Shown here piece after piece: positions 22,960-33,772 of a stretch of DNA of 64,000 bases. The position numbers were made by a program, and so were the translations under genes. Source of the DNA: Watersipora subatra (taxonomy: Eukaryota > Bryozoa > Gymnolaemata > Cheilostomatida > Watersiporidae). Under the pieces are notes generated by a model that saw only the letters and a program-made list of their open reading frames with translations, ran no database searches and was not told where the DNA came from. Positions within the stretch are counted from its first letter, which is position 1; the number at the start of each line of letters is the position of its first letter. The stretch covers positions 39,904,572 to 39,968,571 of the forward strand of contig NC_088714.1 of NCBI RefSeq assembly GCF_963576615.1, in the 5' to 3' direction.

Positions 22960-25400
22960 AAGGTCTGAACAGGTTTGTATATTACTGACGTATTTACTGT
23001 TATTAGCCACTTTGTTAGGCTATCCGCATTGCTAAGTAAGTAGAAATCAGGTATTGTTGTGTAGCTTTTAGGAAGCCATCACATACTTGTGCTCAAATTG
23101 ATGATGCGCCAACTCAAGATCTCTTTGGAGTTACCCTTTCCTGAGTGCATAAGCTACTTTGTGTCCAGATACCATCATGCCAAACTGTTTACACCCAAGA
23201 CTAATTCTGTATGATAAATATGGTCATTCTAAGTTTTTGAACATTGCTGTTTTGGGCCAGACTGCCATACAGGCAAAAATAAATGTATAATTGTAAATCA
23301 CTTTAGTTACAAACTTGAAGACAAATGAATTTATCTGCAACTTGCGCTAGTTTACCAATATTCAAATACGCACTAAATAGATTTGTCACTCCATTTGCTA
23401 AATAACCTCTCTGATTAGACATCCATTGATTACATACTTTAGCTAATTGTAAAACATACAAAGTCAATTGACTCAACGTGTAATAAGGCATAATAATTAC
23501 GTCAATACAATACATTTGATACAACTGGGAGATAATAGTATAAAGCTCGTACTTGTCACTCAGTCTGGTTGGGTTGCCTGTCTATTGCTAGCACGTTTTT
23601 GGACCCAATTTCAGTACTGCTTGTTTATTTTCGCCAGCATCAACCATTTGAAGTTAATTCACATGGTTTTTAGTAGACGGTGGGCCTTTTGGTACCAGAG
23701 CTAATGTGGCTATGCAGTGAATAATGTCAGTTACTTGCATTTAACAACTATACATTTGATTTTAATACAAACCTTATAACAGTCTTTCTTGTTTAAAAAT
23801 GTAGTTGATAACTTTCTCAACAAAAGTGTGATCTTGTCTGTTTGATTATCCAACTGCGCCTCATGCAGCAAGCTTCAAATAATTCCAATATTTACTTTGT
23901 ACATCGAAACTGTTGCACGTTGAAAGGGACACGAATGATTACGTTAACTTTTTTATTTGTTTCAAAGCCAAAGAACCTGCAATGAATATTTCACGTCATG
24001 ACACAACATTAACGATGCATTATATAAAACAATGTAAATAACTAAACAAAAAAACTAAAAATTTTTGTAAACATTAGAGTTTTTTATATTTAGTTACTTA
24101 CATTGTTTCATATGTTTTATTAATTTAAAGATAAATTAATATAAATAAATAACCATTAAAAAGACATGTTAGTGCTTACTTTAGTTTAGATATATGTAAG
24201 TTCTGGGTAGAGTAAATGATAGAAATAAAAGTTTATAACAAATTTTTATATTAGATGTAAATTAGCTTATTTACAATTTATATTATAATTAGACTTTGAC
24301 TAGAAAAAAGTATTATCGATGGCGCAAGCCTTAATTTCACCATGATTTAATTCTGTAGAGGTCATAGGCTCATTATTAGGTGCTGTAGAGGTCAAAGACA
24401 CTCGAGTAACATTTAGTCTTAGCTTTTTACTTGACTTCACAATCTAAAAAATAAATGTCAATGTGGCATTCTTGTCGGGCAAGGTTGTGTGTTTAGTTGT
24501 GTACATGTCATCTAGCGAGGACATGAGGCCTTTGATGTGCCTTGTTATCAGCTGAATAAACCGGATGATAGGTCCATATTCTATTAACGCTGACCAGTTA
24601 CTTAGTTCTATCCTTAAATTATAATACAAAAAAAAACATTAGGATATTACCAAAGAAATATTTTGTATCTCAACAAAATGAAGGTGTAAAATTTATCGGA
24701 AAGTTGGATAAAAGATTTTATTTGGTTTTATGCTTTTAAGAAAATATGATAGAACTTCGGAACAGCTGATGAGTTTTAATAAACCTTAATTATTCATTGT
24801 TCACAAGTCACCATGACTGTACCTACCTATACATAGATTTTTAAGCAGTTAAAATTGTGTTTCAACAAAACCATCGTGTTTCGCTGTTTGATGAAAGCTC
24901 AATAAACTTTAAATTGATAACAAGATTATAAAATATATCGTCTAATTTTGTCCACAAAAGATTGTTTCACATTTTTAATCCTTTTGCACTTATTTTATAA
25001 ATTAGCACATGATATTAAATTGTTTACTCTACATGTTCATACGCATTATTGTACAGTATTTATTGCTTGTTGGAGTACACAGGGATAAAGCAAATCAATA
25101 TCCATGTATTTGCATCGTATGCCAACACTATTGTATTTTTGGAGAAAACATTTTTATAAGAAAAATGTCTTTTCTTCAATTCAGTTATAAAAAGATAATA
25201 AACTCTTTAGGTAACACATATTGTATTACACATAATGTATAACAGTGACATTGTATAAAACCTTGTAAAACGCATGAATCTAAAAACCTAAACTATATGT
25301 AAAAAGTGAATAAATGGAGTAGTGATCAGCAATAATGGTGTATATTGTTACATAACCTTGAAAACATGTGAACCGAAGTGTGGCCTTGACATTGCCCAAG
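22960..25400. other. Intergenic DNA, nothing recognised
   Basis: A+T-rich sequence between VPS72 and the eh1 gene. Open frames are short and without motifs. Two related stretches (near 20930-21060 and 23880-24060) share phrases such as ttcaaagccaaa and aacaatgtaaataactaaa. This suggests an old dispersed repeat that I cannot classify. Confidence 0.4.
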
Positions 25401-25756
25401 TCTGGCAGTAGAGTGAGAGTGAAGTAAGTGGTGTGACTCACTCTCACTTACACTTGATGTAGTCTAAATTATCTTAGTTTATATATTTGTTATTACAATG
25501 TATTTCACGTTTCTACCAGTTTTTATTGCACTTACAAAACTTAAAGTTTTGAAAAATGTTGGAAGTTGCTTGTGAAAAACTACTTTTTCAGCAGAGACCA
25601 GTATTTGCTCAAATTTTGCAGCATTAGTCAAGTGGTTCACATGCACAGGTGATCGTAAGTTGAGGTGTAACTGTTTTGTAATATTATTGATTGCAATATT
25701 ACTGTTAGTTTAACAAGGTCTAAAAAGGGTATTTCATTTGTCATAAATTATTCATA

Positions 25757-26418
25757 AATGAGTACATAGCTAGTCATATACATAGATGTGTACATAGCTA
25801 GTCATATACATAGATGTGTACATAGCTAGTCATATACATAGATGCGCACATCACTAGTCATATACATAGGTGCGCACATAGCTAGTCATATACATAGATG
25901 CGTACATAGCTAGTCATATACATAGATGGGTACATAGCTAGTCATATACATAGATGTGTACATAGCTAGTCATACTCATAAATGCGTACATGGCTGATTA
26001 TATTCATAGGTGCCTACATCACTAGTCATATTCATAGATGCGTGCAACGTTAGTTATATTCATAGATGCCTGCATAGCTAGTCATATTTTAGACACATAC
26101 ATTGCTAATCACATTCATTGATGCATACATTGCTAATTATGGATGCCTACAGTTCTCATCATATTCATAGATGCGTACATTGCTAGTCATACTCATAGAT
26201 GCGTACATAGCTAGTCATTTTCATAAATGCATATATAGCTTATGATATTCATAGATGCGTACATAACTAGTCATACTGACATATGCATACATTGCTAATC
26301 ATATTCATAGATGCATACAGCGCTAATCATTTTCATAAATGCATATGTAGCCTATTATGTTTATAGATGCGTACATTGCTAGTCATAGATGCGTACATCG
26401 CTAGTCATATTCATATTT
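25757..26418. repeat. 28-bp minisatellite, more than 20 units
   Basis: The consensus is roughly gatgcgtacatagctagtca plus tatacata. Units are nearly identical on the left (25757-25980) and increasingly diverged on the right. It is intergenic, about 2.8 kb downstream of VPS72. Confidence 0.9.
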
Positions 26419-26419
26419 G

Positions 26420-28480
26420 GCTTATTCCCATTGTAACCTTTTCTTCTTTCATTATATTCTCACGCCTCCGCTCATGGCACGGATGACAATGAAGCTATTT
26501 CTCCGGAATACTACTCCTTTCCAGCCTACACATGAATTCCTGTCCTGAGTCGAGTCTGCATAGCTCAAAGTCAAGTGGCTCTGTACATGTGGGATTTTAA
26601 TTGATGTAATTTGCGGTTGATTTAGATTTTTAATTGAGGCTTTAATCAGGGGTAATTTGTTCCTCGGCCTATTATCATTGGTTTGGAGCAAAATCATTTA
26701 ATTTCTTTTTAAATAGACTTAGTCTAAAATTAAGAGGCGGCAGGATAGTAAAGCGTACCAACAATTAATAACTACGGTTAGGAAACAAAGCTATTTATGC
26801 AGACAAGAAAACTTTCATGGTCGATTTCTGTCTGAATGATGAAAATAGGTCTGCTGGTGAAATGAATAAATCGCTGCAAGTACATTGTCTAACAAAAGGG
26901 ACAGCATTGTTAGCAGGCCTGATTGGCGTCTAGTAGTTGAATTTAATTTGAGAATTGGCAAAACTCTACTGATTAATGCAACTGTGGTTGGTACTATGGT
27001 AGATCGGGCTAATCGAAATAATTGTTTATTAATATTGTTTATAGGGCTGATACGATAAAAAATTGTAAAACCAAAAATTATGGGAATTTTGCTACACATA
27101 TGCAGCAAAGGTATAGCTATCAAAGACTGGAAAGGTCAGTGAATTTTACCATCCAGGTAACACAAGGCAATTAGCTAAATTCTTTTCTTACATGTAGATA
27201 GACAAATCTTGCTATCTGCGAGGTCAATGCCACTTGACTCAAGTCTAAGATGGTAGATAGCAATAACTCTCGGTTTATTTCATACCTTTAGTTTATATTT
27301 CAATTTTTGCTGTCATATATTTAAAGCTGTTTGCATCGCTCCATCCAAAGCCACAGTTATAGGTTGGTAAAAACAGTTGCACCTTACAGGATTTTATCTT
27401 CCAACATAAAGTTTGGTAGACCGACACTCTTACACCTGCTCCAATTAACCACTTTTTAGCACTTCTGATAGTTATTCTCTGTGTTTTATAAGCACACATG
27501 ACAATCTCTCACAGCGCAGCAGACTGTCAGAATACTCATGCTGATAATGTATAGCAAGGTTTCTTATCGTTCCTTTTGTTTTTTATTGCAAACCCTCTGT
27601 AATTTTAGTACAGTAAAATTTCCACGTCTAAAGTTAATTTGTTTTAAGATTTGCTATGAATGCTGAAATCTGCATATGCTTGAGAACATATTCTGATAAG
27701 AACATATACCGTAGTATGTTCCAGAACATTCCAGAACCTGCTTTGGCTGAGGAAGATGTAAAATACTAAAGCAGAACTGCGATGTTTAAATTATGGTCAT
27801 AAACATTCTGCTTTTTTATAGATTTATCAAAGACCTTTACATACAACTATGTATAGAAGTTACCCTGCTTTGGACACTGAAGCTGAATAAATAACGTATT
27901 GAACGGAAAAATTTAAAACTTGAGTAGCATCTCATTCTCTTTGTAGAACAACAACCTGATGAATTAATACCAGAGCCGCTAAATAGCCAGTGCTTGATTA
28001 ACAGACATCTAGACACTATTTCATGGTCTTCATTGACACAGCTACTGTAAGATGTAAATAAGATAATTACTTGCCAAAATAATTATTTGTGAAAACAAAA
28101 TAAGATATAATAGTTTTTCTAGTATTTTTGGTTATTGAAATTTTTTCATGAATTGTATATGTATGACTAGACAAGAGACCCCTGACAGTCTGTTTTCCTG
28201 GCAGCATCTCGAGCAAGCAATAGCATAAGTTTAACACCTCTACAGAATACTTAGACAGATATTGAGGTTCATAATATACAAACACAGACAAGTACCTTAT
28301 TAAGAAATATACCCTTGATCAGTTTCTCTCAAACCTTACTGAAGAAAAGACAATAATTGGAGTGCTTCTTTTGTTGAAAAGTCATAATTGACATATGCTA
28401 TTGTAAAAACCGTGGCTCAGTTGTTTCTATGAGACCACTCACAATACAAACAGTAAATAGCATATCACAGAAATCCAGCC
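26420..28480. other. Intergenic DNA, nothing recognised
   Basis: No gene is supported. The 102-codon minus-strand frame at 26815-27123 lacks any motif, and its composition matches the surroundings. Confidence 0.4.
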
Positions 28481-28494
28481 CGGGGCAGTTATCA

Positions 28495-28595
28495 GAGAGA
28501 ACCAATTATTTTCCTTGGTTTGTATATAAGTAAATGATGGAATCCATAGATTCAATCGAGTTGGTATCGCAGCTGTTGAAGGACCTTAATATCAG
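28495..28595 (+). promoter_or_regulatory. Candidate promoter and 5' UTR exon of the eh1 gene
   Basis: TATATAAG at 28522-28529 follows an accaat motif at 28501. Transcription would start about 28550, and a donor follows at ATATCAG|GTACAG (28596). The first coding exon of the gene has a good acceptor (gtttgtttttag, ending 29709) directly before its ATG, so an upstream non-coding exon is required somewhere. This is the best candidate I see. If transcription instead began further upstream, a small frame starting MESIDSIELVSQLLKD would be included. Confidence 0.3.
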
Positions 28596-28859
28596 GTACA
28601 GTCCACATTAAACACACCTTTACTAATATTTCATTTGTTTGAAGAGTAAAGGCAGCTATACTAAGTTCTTTACACGCAAAGAGGAAGAGTTAGTGCAGTG
28701 ATGCTATACCTCTTGACTATAAGAATTCATAAGAATTTAAAATTTCACTCGTATAAGAGTTGTCAGTTGTTTAGGATTATGGTAAATACATTTGAGATGC
28801 TGCTATTTGCTTGCTGACTGTGTAGCATGTGTCTATGAATGGGGCTTTTGTGGTAAGAT

Positions 28860-29000
28860 ATTAACAATAACAATTTTAATATTAATAACATTAATGATAA
28901 TAATAATAAAATTAAAAATAATATTAGTAATGATTAGGAATAATTAGTAATTCATAATATTAATAATAATGTTAGAATAACACAAAAGAATAGATTAATA
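28860..29000. repeat. A+T-rich low-complexity tract
   Basis: Degenerate (taa)n sequence with no other feature. Confidence 0.7.
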
Positions 29001-29082
29001 TAAAATTTAATCTGCGAATTGAGAATTTTTAGGTCAGCAGTAGTCAGCAGTAGTCAATGAGTCATCATTAGAACAGATACAG

Positions 29083-29165
29083 TAGGTAGCTGATCAGCTC
29101 AGTAGGTCATAGTGTTAGTCTAATAATCTGAATGTCAAGGGTTAAAACCCCATATTGGTCAACAC
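29083..29165 (+). repeat. tRNA-derived SINE head or tRNA pseudogene
   Basis: tgatcagctcagtaggtcat starts a well-preserved D arm. The anticodon arm resembles elongator methionine tRNA but has AAT where CAT would be. The B box is degenerate (aagggttaaaacccc) and the acceptor stem does not close. It would lie inside the first intron of the eh1 gene if the promoter at 28.5 kb is right. Confidence 0.5.
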
Positions 29166-29717
29166 TTTAGTCATTTTATTATTTGCATGATCAAAGTTTT
29201 GTGATTCTCTGAAAGTTGGCACACTTGAAACATTTTGTAATACAAAAATAAAAGACTTTAACATCCATGGTGCACTTTATTATTTCTCATAATTTAACAT
29301 TGAGTCAAAAGTTACCTTCTATTAATGATAGCCTGTAAGTCCTCTTATAAAAATTCAAATCAAATCAAATGGCGCTGATTTCAGATAGAAGCAATTTCAA
29401 TAAGTGTTGTGACCTGTTTGATGAGTATAAATAAATTGTTTATCATTCATCAATCTTGAATCCTTATGAACAGAGAGGGAGCGGATGGCTGTCTCTTTTG
29501 ACATACATTACTTGATATATGATCCCTTTCTGTATTGCTTTAGCTGCTATGCACTTCAGTGTCATTCTATTATTCAAAGATTTGCATCGATTAAGTAGCT
29601 TTAAACAACCTAAAAACATTGAAGTTGGATAAAATAGTAACTAGTGTTAAGACCGGATGATGAGCTGCAGAAATTTGAAAATTACTTTCGATTGCTTGTT
29701 TGTTTTTAGAAAACAAA

Positions 29718-30041
29718 ATGATGAACCAGACAAAATCTCATCATTCAACCTGTAAAAACGGTAGAAGAACAGATAATACGATAGACATAGATGTTTCTTC
29801 ATTAATGGTCACAAATAAAGAGGTAAAACTATGTGTGAGTCCATCAACAAAACCAACTTCACAGACACCCATAGACCCAGATTTACAACTAGATATGAAT
29901 ACAGACAGCGACACAGCAATTAATGTAACAAACTGTAAGCAGTTTGGAAGTGCGATGTCTATCAGAGCTAAAGGTTTTTCGATTGAGGCTCTGCTAGCGG
30001 ATGTGGAATATAAACCTGAGACGTGTAACACTCCTGCCACG
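29718..30041 (+). CDS. eh1 gene coding exon 1
   Basis: It encodes residues 1-108, starting MMNQTKSHHST. The serine/threonine-rich N-terminal region is followed by MSIRAKGFSIEALLADVEYK. The donor is GCCACG|GTAGGT, phase 0. The acceptor tgtttgtttttag ends nine bases before the ATG, which is why I chose ATG 29718 over any upstream codon. Confidence 0.65.
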
Positions 30042-32430
30042 GTAGGTGAACATTTGCTTTGCAGTTCTTTTAGAGCCACATATAAAACATTAGCGTGCAA
30101 TATATTGATAAAATATGCAAAAATGTTATTAGCATTTATCAAAATTTAATAATATATAACTTATATATAATATAGGATGATATAATAACATATAATATAA
30201 TTTAATTACTGTAATACAATGCAGTATAATATAGTTTATTGTAATCTAATATAATGCAAAAAATGTGTTACAACATAATGCAATATTTTGAAATACAGTA
30301 ATTCAATGTATTGCAGTATAATATAACTTACCATTGTTTAAAGTCATATATTATACTAGGATATAGTATAGAATACAGTAATATAAGATAATATAACTAG
30401 TTAGTCTAGCAAAGCTAAAAGGCATGATGAATATTTCAGCTATTGTTAGTACAAGTTGCTATCAAAGCCCTGATCGCTCACAGCTAAAACTTGGGCAGTT
30501 ACTAGCATTGTTCGTGCTATAAGTGTAGCGTATCATAGCATATAAATTAGAGTATGGAAGCTTATACAATCGCTAGAGGCTGTTCAAGGTGAGTTTAGTC
30601 AACAACTCCTTTGTTCAGAGCACTTTGGTGGAGAGCAATTTCATCAATTGTGGCCCAAGCTTTAGAACTCTCTTAGAGCTGAACATGTAGAATTCCTAGC
30701 TGAGCTCTCTGCTGCCCTTGTGTCAGCCATTTTTCTTATTGTTGATTATTCTAATAATAGCTGATTATAAACGAGCAAAATTTTATGAACGCTGTCAAAG
30801 CAATCAATTTTAAGCATTTAGAAAAATAACAAAAAATCATTGCAGGATACCATGTTGTTTTTTAAAGAAAAACATTTTTGTAGCTGATTTTTGTGATTTT
30901 TGTTTGTATTTTGTAGATTAGAAGTCTGAGAGGTGATCAAAACATACCATGGTCTAATAGCCAGACTCCACCAGGTATGTACGTGGAGTATGTATTGCTA
31001 CAGATTAGAACAGGAAAATTATAGAGCGCACTCCTATATTTCAGCTTTAATGTCGAATGGCTTCAAAAAATCCTCTTTGCTTCAATCTTTAGCAATTTCC
31101 TTGAAAGATAATTTAATAGATAAATAAGTGTTAGATTAGATTATTTTTTAATCTTCTCCGGCAGCGCTGCTGCCTTATGCAGTAGAAAACAAAATTATCT
31201 CTTCCCATTTTTTCTTTTTCTGTGAATCGTTCAAGTGTAATCCTTATAATTTAATAACATGCCTCAATAGCCTCTGTCTTTAGCATTTTAGCCTACCATT
31301 CTTAGAATTGGCTCTAGCTCTATATATTTACTATTATCTTTAAATAATAACTGTTAGCCATTTTGAGTAAACATTTTTAGCTTCCCATAGAAATTTATTA
31401 ATGATGCAAACTGCCAATGTGGCTGGGCCATCTCTGATTTACATGATTTTATTACTTGAACCATATTACAGTAACATAGCTAAATGAAATGGCTAATTAT
31501 GTACATATTTGTGTCACATCAACAGATGATATAACTCTAGTTTAGTCAATACTAAGCCACCCGCGTACCCATTTATGTTTATCTAAAAAGTACATGTGCA
31601 GGGTAAAGAGTCCACAGGCTTCCTTGTTGTATAAATGGTCACATCTGTGTGCTAATTTCAGGATACCAGTATGGAAATTACATATTTAGATTGAAAAAGG
31701 TGTGCTGTGTAAATTCTTTCTTAAAAATTTGTTATTCAAAAATTTGAATGCGTGCGAACTTTTAGATGCTCATGGGGTGCCTCTAAGTTACTTTTCTTGC
31801 ATACCTGCCTAGTTAGAGGTGTAGACGAAAATTTGGATTGAACTCTTGGCGACCATTCATAGATTGTTTTTAAGTACATGGTTTACTTTCTTTTCGAACT
31901 AAACTACAGGAATGATAGTATCTAAATCATTATATCATGAAAGATCTAATGATTCTACCATACCACCAATTTAGTTTACTATGTCTGGGCTCTCAGAAAT
32001 ATATAACTTTTATTTATCTACTCAAGGCCTTCTTGTAAAGTATGGCTAAAGCTACCAAGTTTGTAACTCGGGGTTATCTCTTTTTGTAGAAGACAACTCT
32101 AAACAACATGAACACTGTCCACAATGCCAGAGATTGACTAGCAATAAACACAAGAGCCATCAGACATATGACCTTCACCAACAACGAACACCAACAACGA
32201 CTAGCCCTTCTCACCTTCCAGAAAGAAAACGCCCAGCACAAGGCCTTCATGAAGATATGATTTATAAAAGAACGCGTAGCGATTTTGAAGAAAGTTTATC
32301 AAAAATTCTACAGATAATGCAAAACAGCAATCAACTTGTTATAGACACAGTCCTTGCTTGCTTGCAGTCAAATAGTGATAGCAATTCGTCGCATCATTGG
32401 TCAACTTATCAGCCAATCATGAAGCCTTAA
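29718..32430 (+). CDS. Unrecognised three-exon gene with an eh1 corepressor motif
   Basis: Coding segments 29718-30041, 30917-30974 and 32090-32430 join in frame (phases 0 and 1) to 723 bases, giving 240 residues. Residues 84-93 read AKGFSIEALL, a match to the engrailed-homology-1 motif that binds Groucho/TLE corepressors. No T-box, homeobox or other DNA-binding domain is visible. The last exon has HCPQCQ, basic clusters (ERKRPAQ, KRTR) that could be nuclear localisation signals, and a predicted helix (DFEESLSKILQIMQ, then QLVIDTVLACLQ). The layout resembles the Tbx20-like gene 17 kb downstream: ATG just after a 5' UTR acceptor, first coding exon with eh1 ending in phase 0, second ending in phase 1. 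It may be a T-box-less relative of that gene, or an unrelated eh1 protein. Other exons could have been missed. Confidence 0.6.
30170..30400. repeat. A+T-rich low-complexity tract
   Basis: Runs of ataatata and taatacaatgcag-like phrases in the intron after eh1 exon 1. Confidence 0.7.
30917..30974 (+). CDS. eh1 gene coding exon 2
   Basis: A 58-base exon encodes IRSLRGDQNIPWSNSQTPP plus the first base of the next codon. The acceptor is gtattttgtag and the donor CCACCAG|GTATGT. It is supported mainly because it bridges the phase 0 end of exon 1 to the phase 1 start of exon 3 with strong splice sites at both ends. Confidence 0.55.
31239..31667 (+). repeat. Left arm of a long inverted repeat around eh1 exon 3
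   Basis: This segment matches the reverse complement of 33324-33772 with moderate divergence. Examples are gttgtataaatggtcacatc against gatgtgaccatttatacaac, and ggctaattatgtacatattt against its complement. It lies in intron 2 of the eh1 gene. The 1.66-kb spacer holds exon 3 and its 3' UTR. Confidence 0.8.
32090..32430 (+). CDS. eh1 gene coding exon 3 (last exon)
   Basis: It encodes residues 128-240, from EDNSKQHEHCPQCQR to YQPIMKP and a stop at 32428-32430. The acceptor tttttgtagaag offers two AGs three bases apart (exon starting at 32090 or 32093). Both are in phase and differ by one residue. A diverged copy of its second half and of the 3' UTR lies at 35538-35890. Most changes between the copies over the first 45 codons are conservative at the protein level, which argues that the frame has been under selection. 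Confidence 0.65.
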
Positions 32431-33323
32431 AAAAATCTTTTTTGTATTTATGTATAATACACATCTTTTTATTTAGCGATGAATGCATGAAGACTTGTTG
32501 CCATGTTTGGAATATATTTAACATCATTAATTTACACATTAAAAAACAAAAACCATGTTATGCATTTGACAACCAAAGAACTATTGAATTTTCTTTTTAA
32601 AATTTCAATTTAATTTTGTTAGTAGATAGATTTTTGGCCTTTGTGCAATTGATGAACGATTGTACAAAACTAATTTCCACGGCTGTCTTATGAAGTAATT
32701 TTGTTCAAGCTTGAAACTAATTAACCAATAATTACTTCTCTTTTTCAAACCACTTCTGGCAAAGGGCTCTGAACATGCCAGAATCTGTATAAACATTTCT
32801 GATAGTTATATACGGTGTAGCTGAGGCATAACATGTTGCAGCAGAATACACTACTGAGAAAAAGCTAAACCAATGGAAACACCGCTAGTCTATTGTTCTT
32901 TCACACATAAAACATAAATACTAAGTTTTCATACCATGCTATTGGAGCGACACCTGGGTGCACCAGCGATCAAGCGCTACACTGTAATGACAAGCAAATC
33001 ATGTTTCCATAGGGTGCTTTAGGTTAAGCGATGGAACATAGCAACAGAAAAGCAAAACCTATGCACACGCAGATGTGCGATGTCGTTGACCGCTAACGCC
33101 TTTTCCATTGCACCAATATGGCACATCGCACGTGTGTTTCGCTTCCAAACAGCAACACTGAATCACAACAGAATGAGAGCGACCTGGCTGTTTCCATAAT
33201 AGCGTTGCATTACCATATGAAGGTATGTCACTTTGCTATCACTGTTTGGAAACTCGATGAAACGCAAGGTTACTAAAGCATGTCTGAGCAAGTTAACATA
33301 CAAAGTATTTGAGTTTTTACACC

Positions 33324-33772
33324 GGTGTCCCCAAATTAGCAACCAGATGTGACCATTTATACAACAAGGAAGCCTGTGGACTCATTACCCTGCACATGTA
33401 CTCTTTAGATAAACATAAATGGGTCGGCAAGTGGCTTAGTAATGACTAAACTAGAGTTATATCATCTGTTGATGTGACACAAATATGTACATAATTAGCC
33501 ATTTCAATTAGCTGCCATGTTACTGTTATATGGGTCAAGTGATAAAATCATGTAAACCAGAGAAGACCCAGCAACATCCCCAATTTGTATCATCTGTATA
33601 TTTCCATGACAAACTATAAATTTTGATTCAATATACTGTAGCTAATAGCTTTGATTAAAAAAAAGTAAATATATAGAGCTGGAGCCAATTCTACAAATGA
33701 TAGGCTAAACTCAGGCTAAAAGCTAGAAACAGAAATTATTGAGGCAAGTTGTTAAATTATAAAAATTGGATT
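33324..33772 (-). repeat. Right arm of the long inverted repeat around eh1 exon 3
   Basis: The inverted partner of 31239-31667. No terminal target-site duplication was evident by eye. The pair may therefore be two opposed copies of one dispersed repeat or the ends of a foldback-type element. Confidence 0.8.

Noticed and set aside
25757-26418. CRISPR-like array
   Set aside because: Units are contiguous 28-bp repeats without distinct spacers, in an intron-rich animal-type genome. It is a minisatellite.
26815-27123. 102-codon minus-strand frame
   Set aside because: No domain, composition like the surrounding non-coding DNA, and no splice partners.
29083-29165. A functional tRNA gene
   Set aside because: The D and anticodon arms look good, but the acceptor stem does not pair and the anticodon differs from the methionine type it resembles. 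A SINE or pseudogene fits better.
29741-30142. 133-codon minus-strand frame
   Set aside because: Shadow of the eh1 gene's first coding exon on the other strand, which has the eh1 motif and good splice sites.
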